A stretch of 64,000 nucleotides of DNA from Bradyrhizobium iriomotense (GTDB lineage Bacteria > Pseudomonadota > Alphaproteobacteria > Rhizobiales > Xanthobacteraceae), in contig NZ_BSOW01000038.1 of the NCBI RefSeq assembly GCF_030160715.1, forward strand, positions 1 through 64,000, read 5' to 3'. How positions within the stretch are numbered: position 1 is the stretch's first letter; each line of letters starts with the position of its first letter. The notes under the pieces are model-generated. The model was not told the DNA's origin. It worked only from the letters and a program-made list of their open reading frames with translations, and ran no database searches. Shown here one piece after another: positions 56,705-64,000 of the stretch. Both the position numbers and the translations under genes were made by a program.

Positions 56705-57316
56705 TCACTTGCTGTCCAACTTGTCCAACAGGGGATAGAACTGGGTCCACACCTCGTCCTTTTTGGCATATGCGATGTGGCAAAACGCGCATTCCTCCTT
56801 CGCTTTTACTTTCGCCATCGCGGCCTTCGGCTCATGATGATTGAAGTTGAAGTAACCCCATCCATTGGTGTCGGCGAAACGCTTGGAGTCCTTCACCGTC
56901 ACGTCGGCGCCGTTAAAAGGTCCGGGAAAGTAGCCCCTGCCCGACGGCTCGGTTCGAGATCCGTCCGGATTTTGGCCGGGCAAGGTAAGTTGAAGCTCCT
57001 TGAAGAAGATCGTCCCTTCGGGAAACTCACCGGTCTTCTTGTATATCGCGTACGAGCCAGGCTCGATGTAGACGTTATGAAACTCCGGGAAACCGGCCAT
57101 GCCGCCGTTCAGGGCGTTGGGCGTGAGCGGAGATCCGAGATAAACCCACTCATGGAAGTTCTTCGGCAGGAGGAGCTGCCCGTCGGCCGTGTATTCCGGC
57201 AAATAGCGCGTCGCGGACTGGGCGTTACCATTCTTGAGCGATCCAAAGAAAACGGCTGTCGCGATCGCACTGCTCACAACGACGACGGCTGCTGTCTTAT
57301 ATCCAATACGCATCAT
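56705..57316 (-). CDS. Cytochrome P460-family protein, paralogue
   Basis: 203 residues from the ATG at 57316 (GGAGAG upstream; ATG at 57313 also possible). A signal segment (AAVVVVSSAIATAVFF) and the same layout as its neighbour: LLLPKNFHEWVYLGSP, NVYIEPGSYAIYKKTGEFPE, GWGYFNFNHHE, then CAFCH (Cys176, Cys179, His180). The two may form one transcript and one redox complex. Confidence 0.8.
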   Translation of the reverse strand: MMRIGYKTAAVVVVSSAIATAVFFGSLKNGNAQSATRYLPEYTADGQLLLPKNFHEWVYLGSPLTPNALNGGMAGFPEFHNVYIEPGSYAIYKKTGEFPEGTIFFKELQLTLPGQNPDGSRTEPSGRGYFPGPFNGADVTVKDSKRFADTNGWGYFNFNHHEPKAAMAKVKAKEECAFCHIAYAKKDEVWTQFYPLLDKLDSK

Positions 57317-57732
57317 GTTCTCTCCTGCGTCCTTGGTCCCGACGCGAACTCGCGTCGACGGCCGATGAGCTCTCGCTTGGCGCACAACACCTGAAATAGC
57401 GACTTGGTCGGCGTCGCGCGCGTCGGCGATTGCCGCCGCTTTTTCGATCTTGATGCATTTGGCTTGCCGGCAATTGGCACCGACCCACATCTGTACTCTC
57501 CGAATGCAACTCGCGTCGGCGCTGCTGACCTTCATGACGGTGGAGATGCGGGGCTGCCGCGGGGGCCGCGCCTGCGAGATTGCTTTGGCTTATTCAATCT
57601 TGACGGATTCTGCCTGAGGCCCATCGACAGGCCATCGCTTCGCCTCATGTCTAGGACTAACGGTCATTTGGAGAACCAACAGCCTCTGGTTCTTGGCCGC
57701 AAAATTCAAATCAGTGTGAAAGGCAAAATGCG
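57317..57732. other. Divergent gap with a duplicated motif
   Basis: Promoters of the P460 genes (minus) and of the sulfite-oxidase-like operon (plus) are expected here. On the minus strand the motif PQAESVKIE (ending about 57599) recurs as RQAKCIKIEK (about 57436-57465), an imperfect duplication of about 25-30 bp. No complete gene is supported. Confidence 0.45.
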
Positions 57733-58350
57733 ATGGATGAAGCTCATATCTCTCACGGCTTCCGATCGAAGCGACAAACACAGGCGAAGGATCGCGTGCC
57801 GCCCGGGCAATATGTTACGGCCGATTTTCCGATCCTTTCGGCCGGGCCTACTCCGCAAATAAAGGTCTCTGATTGGAAATTGGCGCTTCAACTTGGTGGC
57901 TCATTGTTGGGTGTGTGGACTTGGGAAGCGTTTGAAGCGCTGCCCCAGACCACCATCAAGACCGACATCCACTGTGTTACCAAATGGTCCAAACTCGACA
58001 CGACCTGGCAAGGCGTCACGTTCGACGATCTTCTGAAAGCAGTTGGGCTTTCTGGACCGCCCGAGCCCTATGTCATGGCTCATTGCGGCGGCGGCTATAC
58101 AACGAACATCCCACTCGCCGACTTGATCGGCGGCAAAGGCATGGTTGCTACCCACTACGACGGCTTGCCAATCGCGCCCGCCCATGGCGGCCCTGCTCGC
58201 CTGCTGGTACCGCATCTCTATTTCTGGAAGAGCGCAAAATGGCTGCGCAGGATTCGCTTGATGCCAACGGACGAGCGCGGCTTTTGGGAGTCGCTAGGGT
58301 ATCATAATTACGGTGACCCCTGGAAAGAGCAGAGATATGACGGTGATTGA
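57733..58350 (+). CDS. Sulfite oxidase-like molybdopterin protein (single domain)
   Basis: 205 residues of the oxidoreductase molybdopterin-binding domain, without dimerisation domain. The molybdenum-ligating Cys is in TDIHCVTKWSKLDTTWQG (Cys81); later AHCGGGYTTNIPLADL, PAHGGPARLLVPHLYFWKS and WLRRIRLM, as in small YedY/MsrP-like proteins. No signal peptide is evident, so it may work in the cytoplasm. It overlaps the next gene by 14 bp, so the two are coupled. Confidence 0.85.
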   Translation: MDEAHISHGFRSKRQTQAKDRVPPGQYVTADFPILSAGPTPQIKVSDWKLALQLGGSLLGVWTWEAFEALPQTTIKTDIHCVTKWSKLDTTWQGVTFDDLLKAVGLSGPPEPYVMAHCGGGYTTNIPLADLIGGKGMVATHYDGLPIAPAHGGPARLLVPHLYFWKSAKWLRRIRLMPTDERGFWESLGYHNYGDPWKEQRYDGD

Positions 58351-59098
58351 TACTTCTGCTCTAGCCGAACGGCTTGAATGGCAGCTCGCTCAGGTGCGAG
58401 ACATCGTAGCCGAAACGCATCGCGTCAAGAGCTTTATGCTGGAGCCGGTCAACTGGACGGGGCATCTGCCCGGTCAGCATATCGATATCCGGCTCACGGC
58501 GGAGGACGGCTATCAAGCGCAGCGCAGCTATTCGATCGCTTCTCCGCCTGAAGACAAGTTGCTGACGGTGACAGTGGAGCGAGTGACGGACGGCGAAGTT
58601 TCACCTTACCTTCTGGACGAGCTGCGCGTCGGCGATCGGCTTGAGTTGCGGGGACCTATCGCCCGCCATTTTGTCTGGACGAGCGGCTCCAGCGGCTCGC
58701 TCTGTCTTCTCGCGGGTGGGACCGGCATTACGCCCCTAATGGCGATGCTTCGCCATCGCGACAGGTCATCATGTCGTACGCCGACTGTCCTGATTTATTC
58801 GGCGAGAAGCCGGGGAGACATCGTCTATCAGAACGAACTCGATGGGATGGCGCGCAACGACACCAACCTACGCGTTGTCTATACGTTGACGCGCGAGAAA
58901 GCAAAGGATTGGGCTGGCCATCGAGGAAGGGTTGACCGGACGTTGCTTGCAACGAACTGCTTTCCGCCCGCACAAAACCCCGCGATTTACGTGTGCGGTC
59001 CTACTGCCTTTGTCGAGAGCGCTTCCGACTTCCTGGTGGAGCTCGGATTCGACTCTCTAAGCATCAAAACGGAACGCTTCGGGCCATCAGGAGGATGA
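58337..59098 (+). CDS. FAD/NAD(P)-dependent ferredoxin reductase-like protein
   Basis: 253 residues. FAD site QRSYSIASPPED, NAD(P) site LLAGGTGITPLMAMLRH and VCGPTAF near the end, as in the phthalate dioxygenase reductase/ferredoxin-NADP reductase family, but without an iron-sulfur domain. Probably the electron partner of the molybdopterin protein encoded upstream. ATG at 58337. Confidence 0.88.
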   Translation: MTVIDTSALAERLEWQLAQVRDIVAETHRVKSFMLEPVNWTGHLPGQHIDIRLTAEDGYQAQRSYSIASPPEDKLLTVTVERVTDGEVSPYLLDELRVGDRLELRGPIARHFVWTSGSSGSLCLLAGGTGITPLMAMLRHRDRSSCRTPTVLIYSARSRGDIVYQNELDGMARNDTNLRVVYTLTREKAKDWAGHRGRVDRTLLATNCFPPAQNPAIYVCGPTAFVESASDFLVELGFDSLSIKTERFGPSGG

Positions 59099-59102
59099 AA
59101 TC

Positions 59103-59387
59103 ATGCCAAACAATGTCTCCGACCTTTTGCTCGGCGGCGATGCCGCAGCACGCCTGGTTCAGCAAATTTTCGTTCCGGATGTCACGCTGGCAAGAATCCG
59201 GTGCGAAGCATGCGACGGCGTGACTGGAATAGGCGCTTTGACTGTGTATGCAGCCCCCATGGGAGCCGTCCTGACGTGTCCCGATTGTGATAATGTGCTT
59301 ATCAGAGTGGTAGACACACCGCACGGTCTGTGGCTTGAGATGAGCGGCGCCCGAAATGTCCGATTTCCAGCGCCTGTGTCGAATTAA
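59103..59387 (+). CDS. DUF6510-type small zinc-ribbon protein
   Basis: 94 residues. Two Cys pairs, IRCEACDG (about 35-38) and LTCPDCDN (about 58-61), make a zinc-ribbon-like unit. It matches small proteins that follow this reductase in several genomes as I recall (DUF6510). It is 4 bp after the reductase, the third gene of the operon. Its function is unknown. Confidence 0.75.
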   Translation: MPNNVSDLLLGGDAAARLVQQIFVPDVTLARIRCEACDGVTGIGALTVYAAPMGAVLTCPDCDNVLIRVVDTPHGLWLEMSGARNVRFPAPVSN

Positions 59388-59579
59388 GCAAACTGCGCAT
59401 CTGTCGGAAACGAGCGGCGGCGCAGCGGGCTCTTAAAGGCTGCGCGAAGCCGGATGCGATGTTCTAATACCAGCTCAAAGCGTCGCCAGACTCGCAGATT
59501 TTGAAACAGCCCCGTTCCGGCGCACCGTGTAGTTCTATCTGCACCCGGTGTTTCCTCCCGCCTCCCCGATCGGGTGACT

Positions 59580-59606
59580 GCGGCCGGTCGGTATGCGGCC
59601 GGCCGC
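59580..59606 (+). terminator. GC-rich hairpin, possible terminator
   Basis: GCGGCCGG (59580-59587) pairs with CCGGCCGC (59599-59606), followed by CTTTCTG. It lies about 190 bp after the DUF6510 gene and just past the minus-strand ccmG end, so it may serve the plus-strand operon. Only a moderate T content follows. Confidence 0.4.
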
Positions 59607-59629
59607 CTTTCTGTCGCTGCCCGCTTCGG

Positions 59630-60241
59630 TTACGGGTTTCCAACAACCCAAATCGCCCTCACGGCCTTGTCAATCTCGCTCTTCAGCGCACCACCGATAT
59701 TGTCGGCCGTGAGGGGACCCACCAGTTTGTACACAATCTTCCCGTCACGGCCGACAATGAACGTCTCCGGAACGCCATAGACTCCCCATTCGATCGCGGC
59801 GCGGCCGTTGCCGTCGACACCGACGATGCCGAAGGGATTGCCGTGGCGTCTGAGGAAGCGCAGGGCTTCATCGGGCGCATCCTTGTAGCTGATGCCGACC
59901 AGCTGCAGCCGCGTGTCCTTACTCAACTCGGTCAACAGCGTCACCTCCTCGTGGCACGGCACGCACCAGGACGCCCAGACGTTGACGATGCTGACCTTTC
60001 CCTTGAAGGCGGCAGGATCGAGCCCGGGCAACTGGGCACCATCCCTGACGAGGCCTTGTAGCGGTGGCAATGCGGTTTGTGGCGCCGGACGGCCGATCAG
60101 GGCGGAAGGGATCCGTGAGGGATCGCCGTCACCGAGGCGAAACCAGAAGATCGCAGCGAGCGCCAGAAATGCCAGCAGCGGTAACGCCAACAGCCAGGAC
60201 TGAGGCCGCGATGATGCGTCTGCGGTTGTCGGTCTGCTCAT
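59630..60241 (-). CDS. ccmG: Cytochrome c biogenesis thioredoxin CcmG/DsbE
   Basis: 203 residues. One N-terminal membrane anchor (LLALPLLAFLALAAIFWFRL) and a periplasmic thioredoxin-like domain with active site WASWCVPCHEE. CcmG keeps apocytochrome cysteines reduced for haem attachment. The ATG at 60241 overlaps the ccmD stop (ATGA). The frame remains open upstream but this is the real start. Confidence 0.93.
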   Translation of the reverse strand: MSRPTTADASSRPQSWLLALPLLAFLALAAIFWFRLGDGDPSRIPSALIGRPAPQTALPPLQGLVRDGAQLPGLDPAAFKGKVSIVNVWASWCVPCHEEVTLLTELSKDTRLQLVGISYKDAPDEALRFLRRHGNPFGIVGVDGNGRAAIEWGVYGVPETFIVGRDGKIVYKLVGPLTADNIGGALKSEIDKAVRAIWVVGNP

Positions 60242-60417
60242 CTGATGTCCGCCGCGCCGCGGCCGGAGCGCCTGACAACGCCTCTGGCCTCGAGTTCGCC
60301 AAGCCGTTCCTGGTGGCGGCGATAGTCGATCGTGATCCAGACGATCAGGATCACCACCACGGCTGCCACCAGCGCGTACGAGATCACGACGAAGGAGGCG
60401 TAGGGACCGAGCGACAT
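60238..60417 (-). CDS. ccmD: Haem exporter protein CcmD
   Basis: 59 residues. One membrane helix (FVVISYALVAAVVVILIVW) followed by a basic tail (IDYRRHQERLGELEARG), the CcmD layout. It stabilises the CcmC-CcmE interaction. It sits between ccmC (3-bp gap) and ccmG (4-bp overlap), the expected place. Confidence 0.9.
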   Translation of the reverse strand: MSLGPYASFVVISYALVAAVVVILIVWITIDYRRHQERLGELEARGVVRRSGRGAADIR

Positions 60418-60420
60418 GGC

Positions 60421-61164
60421 CTACGCCGCTCGCTGATTGGCTTGCATCATCTGCAAGGACCGCACGCGGCGGCGCAAAATCTCGTTGCGTATCGCCGCCA
60501 GGTGCAACGTGATGAACAATAGCGAGAACCCCATCGTCATCATCAGCAGCGGAATCAGGAAGGCGCGGTCGAGCATCGGCCCACCCTTCCGTATCACCGA
60601 GGCCGACTGATGCAGCGTGTTCCACCAGTCGACCGAGAATTTGGTGATAGGAAGGTTGATCGCCCCGACCAGCGTCAGGATCGCAGCCGCCCGCCCCGCC
60701 CTCGACGGATCCTCCACCGCGCGCCAAAGCGCGATCAGGCCTAGATACATCAAAAACAGGATCAGCACCGAGGTGAGCCGCGCATCCCATTCCCAATAGG
60801 CGCCCCACATCGGCCGGCCCCACAGCGAACCCGTCACGAGCGCGAGGAAGGTGAAGGCCGCCCCGATCGGAGCGGCGGCCTTGGCTGCGACGTCGGCCAG
60901 GGGATGCCGCCACACCAGCGTGCCCAGTGCTGCCAAGCTCATCACGCCCCAGACGAACATTGAGAGCCACGCATTCGGAACGTGGATGAACATGATCTTC
61001 ACGGTGGCGCCCTGCTGATAATCGTCGGGCGCCATCGCCGCCTGATAGAAGCCGACCAGCAGCAAGATCGCGGTCGCGCCCGCCAACCATGGCAGCATGC
61101 GCGCCGTCTGCGACAGGAATTTTGTGGGGTTGGCGAGGTCGATCAGCGTCATCGGCTTCATCAC
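60421..61164 (-). CDS. ccmC: Haem handling protein CcmC
   Basis: 247 residues, about six membrane helices. The tryptophan-rich signature WGAYWEWDARL (about 120-130) and flanking histidines (His61 in FIHVPNAW, one in NTLHQSAS) bind haem for transfer to CcmE. First of ccmC-ccmD-ccmG. The ccmA and ccmB genes usually found upstream are not here; hemA is there instead, 70 bp away. Confidence 0.94.
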   Translation of the reverse strand: MMKPMTLIDLANPTKFLSQTARMLPWLAGATAILLLVGFYQAAMAPDDYQQGATVKIMFIHVPNAWLSMFVWGVMSLAALGTLVWRHPLADVAAKAAAPIGAAFTFLALVTGSLWGRPMWGAYWEWDARLTSVLILFLMYLGLIALWRAVEDPSRAGRAAAILTLVGAINLPITKFSVDWWNTLHQSASVIRKGGPMLDRAFLIPLLMMTMGFSLLFITLHLAAIRNEILRRRVRSLQMMQANQRAA

Positions 61165-61233
61165 AGTAGCGGCAGGTCCCGGCTTCTAGGTGATGGCCGC
61201 AAAACGGAACGCCCGACAAATTCCAGATTGCGG

Positions 61234-62550
61234 TCAAACGTCCATGATCGAGTCAATATCTGGCCGCGCGACACGCGCCTCCAGATCGATCAAGGCGGAA
61301 CCGGGGGCCCGATCTCGATATATTCCAAGCCGGTCCAGAGGGGAGGGATAGTCGGGCAGACCACTTGACCAGATTTCAGCGAGAGCAGTGGTTAAGTACT
61401 CGATGTCCCTATTAGAATGAAATGGTGAAACCGTAATACGAAGCCGCTCAGTACCGCGTGGTACAGTCGGATAGTTTATCGGCTGAATGTAGATGTCGTA
61501 TTGATGTAGCAACACGTCACTGATGTGTTTGCAAAGATATGCATCCCCTACCATCACGGGCACAATGTGGCTCGGATTGCGCAAATGCGGAACGCCGTGA
61601 TCATCCAATTGACGCCTCAGCAGGGCAACGCGATCGTGCATGCCTTCACGCTCCACCGAACTTGATTTCAGGTGGCGAACGCTTGCAAGCGCCCCAGCGG
61701 CTATGTGCGGCGGCAGAGCCGTTGTGAAGATGAAGCCCGACGAATAGCTGCGCACAAAGTCGCACAACGCCGCGGACGCCGCGATATAGCCGCCAACTAC
61801 CCCAAAGCCTTTAGCGAGCGTTCCCTCAATCACGGTGAGCCGATGGCTCTGACCTTTTTGCGAGGCGACACCACCCCCATGCGGTCCATAGAGACCTACA
61901 GCATGCACCTCGTCCAGATAGGTCATGGCGCCATACGACTCGGCAACATCACACAGCTCTGCGATAGGTGCGATATCGCCGTCCATGGAGTAGACGGATT
62001 CAAACGCCACCAGCTTGGGCGCATCTGCGTCGACCTCGGCGAGTTTTCGCGCAAGGTCCGCGGGATCGTTGTGCGCGAAGATCCTGACCGGAGCGCGGCT
62101 GCCTCGAATGCCTTCGATCATCGAAGCATGATTCAGTTGGTCAGACAGAACAACACAATCTGGCATGCACGACGCAAGCGTGCCGAGCGCAGCCCAGTTC
62201 GAGACGTAGCCCGAGGTGAACAGCAGCGCGGCTTCCTTTTGGTGAAGATCGGCGAGCTCGCGCTCGAGCAGGACATGGTAGTGATTAGTGCCGGAGATAT
62301 TCCGTGTGCCCCCGGCACCCGCCCCGCAACTATCGAGTGCGTTGTGCATGGCTTCCAGAACGAGTGGATGCTGGCCCATTCCAAGGTAATCGTTAGAACA
62401 CCAGACCGCCACTTCCTTTTTCCCGCGGTCGGAATTCAAGGTTGCGCGCGGAAACTTGCCGGCCCTTCGTTCCAGATCGGCGAAGACTCTGTACCGCCCC
62501 TCTCTACGCAGTTCATCGAGCCGCTCGCAAAAATACGCATCATAGTTCAT
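61234..62550 (-). CDS. hemA: 5-Aminolevulinate synthase
   Basis: 438 residues. Condenses glycine and succinyl-CoA in the C4 haem pathway, using PLP. The N-terminal block (NYDAYFCERLDELRREGRYR), VWCSNDYLGMGQHP, YLDEVHAVGLYGPHGGG and the Schiff-base lysine in GTLAKGFGVVGG (Lys247) are all present. ATG at 62550 with AGGTGG upstream; a longer frame to 62640 has no support. It may be a second, locus-specific copy supplying haem for the cytochromes encoded nearby; this is inference. Confidence 0.95.
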   Translation of the reverse strand: MNYDAYFCERLDELRREGRYRVFADLERRAGKFPRATLNSDRGKKEVAVWCSNDYLGMGQHPLVLEAMHNALDSCGAGAGGTRNISGTNHYHVLLERELADLHQKEAALLFTSGYVSNWAALGTLASCMPDCVVLSDQLNHASMIEGIRGSRAPVRIFAHNDPADLARKLAEVDADAPKLVAFESVYSMDGDIAPIAELCDVAESYGAMTYLDEVHAVGLYGPHGGGVASQKGQSHRLTVIEGTLAKGFGVVGGYIAASAALCDFVRSYSSGFIFTTALPPHIAAGALASVRHLKSSSVEREGMHDRVALLRRQLDDHGVPHLRNPSHIVPVMVGDAYLCKHISDVLLHQYDIYIQPINYPTVPRGTERLRITVSPFHSNRDIEYLTTALAEIWSSGLPDYPSPLDRLGIYRDRAPGSALIDLEARVARPDIDSIMDV

Positions 62551-62825
62551 GAGCCACCTGGAAGCCGCAATGAATGCCAATTCCAACTCGCGGCCGCTCG
62601 CACTCTTTCGCAAGAGTCGCGAAGCCAAGCTGCCAGACACGACGGTAGTCCATTTTGATTGTAGCGTCTGTTGTTGAATTGCTCAGGCTTTGGGGGCATT
62701 GCCTAATGTTGGCAAGCTGGCACAAGCTCAATCGATGAAAGCGACGTGGTACGAGAGCCTTTGCGAGGTGGGATCCTCAAGCGAAGCTGAGACCGACGAA
62801 GCTGAGGCACGGTAAGAGCCGCCAT
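62551..62825. other. Gap upstream of hemA
   Basis: No gene and no clear riboswitch or anaerobic-regulator palindrome; it presumably holds the hemA promoter. Confidence 0.4.
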
Positions 62826-63872
62826 TCAAACTGCAGCAGTAATTCCCTCGACGCGCGGTCGGACCATCTCGGCATCCCTGCTGGAGAGAGCCAGCCTGAT
62901 CACGTCCTGTTTCACCAAATATATTGAAACTGCAAGAAGGACCAAATCCTTCATCAGGAATGGTACGAGACCGGCCATCGCAGGAAACCCGGCCGCCGGA
63001 TCCCATTTATTTGGCAGGAAGGGGATGATCGTAAAGGTCGTAATGAAGGTTGCGGTTGAACCAATGGCCCCCAGAAGTCCGAACCTCTTGTCCCAGAATC
63101 CCGCATACAAGAGAGCCAGGATTGTCCATTCCGACGCACCCAGGAAGCGGGCACCTCCACGCAGCCCAAACGCTGGATACAGCCAGAAAATGAAAGGACT
63201 ATTGCTGATAAATGGGATCATCGCCTGCGCCGCGTACTGATGCCACTTCGTATAGCCAAAGAACGCGAATATGATCACCATCGCGGCACGGAGCAGATGG
63301 TATTCAAGATCCGCGCGCAGAAGGCCCAGCGCGGCCATTGCCCCTGCGAGACGCTTGATTGGGTATCTTATTGTGCCAGTACAGTCGGAGGACTGTATCG
63401 CCCCTACGACATCCTGCTTCAACAGGTAGAATGAAGCAGCAAGAAGCACGACATCTTTCATGAGAAATGGAACGTTACCGGTCATGGCTGGAAAACCGCC
63501 GGCCACCTCGTCCCATCCGCCCGGCATGAAAGGAATGATCGTAACGGTCGCCACGTATGTAGCGCATGATCCGAGAGCCCCAAGGATTCCTGCTTGCCTA
63601 TTCCAAAACCCCCAGAAGAGAAGTGAGCAAATTAGCCATTCCATAACGCCCAAGGACCAACTACCCCCGCGGATGCCGAAGGCAGGATATAGCCACGAGA
63701 TCAGGGGCCCGTTGCTGATATAGGGCACCAGCACCTGAGCCTCGTACTCAAACCACTTCTGATACCCGAACAACAGGAATACAATCACCATTGACGCTCG
63801 AATTAGGTGATAGTCGAGATTCCCCCTGAAGAGATCGGACTTTGCCAACGCCTGCAAATGGCGGTTCATCAT
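62826..63872 (-). CDS. Tandemly duplicated DUF417 (YkgB/RclC-like) membrane protein
   Basis: 348 residues made of two homologous halves. Each has EYHLLRAAMVIIFAFFGYTK-type sequence, WLYPAFGLRGG or WLYPAFGIRGG, WGFWNRQAGILGALGS or AGFWDKRFGLLGAIGS, IIPFLP or IIPFMP, and AVPFLMKD-like LVPFLMKDLVLLA or NVPFLMKDVVLLA. Single-domain relatives of about 170-200 residues include E. coli RclC, linked to hypochlorite resistance. Both halves keep the conserved stretches. Start ATG at 63872. It precedes hemA by 275 bp. Confidence 0.85.
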   Translation of the reverse strand: MMNRHLQALAKSDLFRGNLDYHLIRASMVIVFLLFGYQKWFEYEAQVLVPYISNGPLISWLYPAFGIRGGSWSLGVMEWLICSLLFWGFWNRQAGILGALGSCATYVATVTIIPFMPGGWDEVAGGFPAMTGNVPFLMKDVVLLAASFYLLKQDVVGAIQSSDCTGTIRYPIKRLAGAMAALGLLRADLEYHLLRAAMVIIFAFFGYTKWHQYAAQAMIPFISNSPFIFWLYPAFGLRGGARFLGASEWTILALLYAGFWDKRFGLLGAIGSTATFITTFTIIPFLPNKWDPAAGFPAMAGLVPFLMKDLVLLAVSIYLVKQDVIRLALSSRDAEMVRPRVEGITAAV

Positions 63873-64000
63873 CGTCGTCCCGTTTTTGTTGGATGCGATT
63901 CGAATCACGCTTTCATTCTCCGCACTTCAATCGCTTCTCCACATTGACTTCAGCCGTTGCGTCTCCGGGTAACGTATATTTTGCCGCTTAGCATTCGCAA

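Noticed and set aside
61672..62658. 328-residue plus-strand frame
   Set aside because: Antisense of hemA, which has all PLP-enzyme motifs.

Overview
The window reads as chromosomal DNA of a Bradyrhizobium-like alphaproteobacterium. Reasons: high GC; a C4-pathway 5-aminolevulinate synthase; FixJ-type response regulators; a very large protein-kinase-like/AAA/GAF/PAS/histidine-kinase protein; a cyclase-TPR protein; and many small lysine- or arginine-rich orphan proteins of a kind I associate with Bradyrhizobium. The genus assignment is an inference from gene content, not a database result.

Layout. 1-4.2 kb: end of an IS630-type transposase, a PHB-depolymerase/ribbon-helix-helix operon, then a 3' fragment of tRNA-Arg(CCG) abutting a large serine recombinase, i.e. 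an integration junction. 4.2-6.1 kb: small orphan genes. 6.1-16.9 kb: metabolic and regulatory genes, several broken (thiolase, a LysR gene joined in frame to the tail of an indolepyruvate oxidoreductase, an EthD-like gene, a cyclase-TPR gene), plus intact SnoaL-like, MFS, DUF3237 and epoxide-hydrolase genes. 17-21 kb: a methyltransferase and a three-gene nitrate/sulfonate-type ABC importer. 21.5-34.6 kb: a patchwork of small orphan genes, dispersed repeats, a saccharopine-dehydrogenase-like pseudogene, a catalase-related peroxidase, a periplasmic-sensing histidine kinase, a DNA-ligase remnant and a frameshifted tyrosine recombinase. 34.9-39.5 kb: a branched-chain/urea-amide-type ABC operon with a frameshifted livH-like gene. 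39.9-49.3 kb: a signalling block (1843-residue multidomain kinase, three response regulators, and an HWE-type histidine kinase whose frame runs through fifteen AG units). 49.3-54.6 kb: urease operon ureD-A-(hupE/ureJ)-B-C-F-G without ureE. 54.7-64 kb: lactonase-like propeller, two P460-family c-type cytochromes, a divergent operon of sulfite-oxidase-like protein, flavin reductase and DUF6510 protein, then ccmCDG, hemA and a duplicated DUF417 membrane protein on the minus strand.

How the genes fit together. The urease genes form one co-directional, tightly spaced operon with its own putative nickel permease. The last 9 kb combine haem synthesis (hemA), haem export and cytochrome c maturation (ccmC, ccmD, ccmG) and two covalent-haem cytochromes, which suggests a locally assembled c-cytochrome/redox module. 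The signalling block has several kinases and receivers in series. About fifteen apparent frameshifts or stops lie between 5 and 49.3 kb and none was seen in the densely coding last 14.6 kb. Either the left part is decaying accessory DNA or the assembly has residual indel errors; raw reads would decide. The most interesting single observation is the (AG)15 tract in the 5' part of the HWE kinase gene: adding one unit or losing two would join an upstream start to the kinase frame, as in phase-variable contingency loci.
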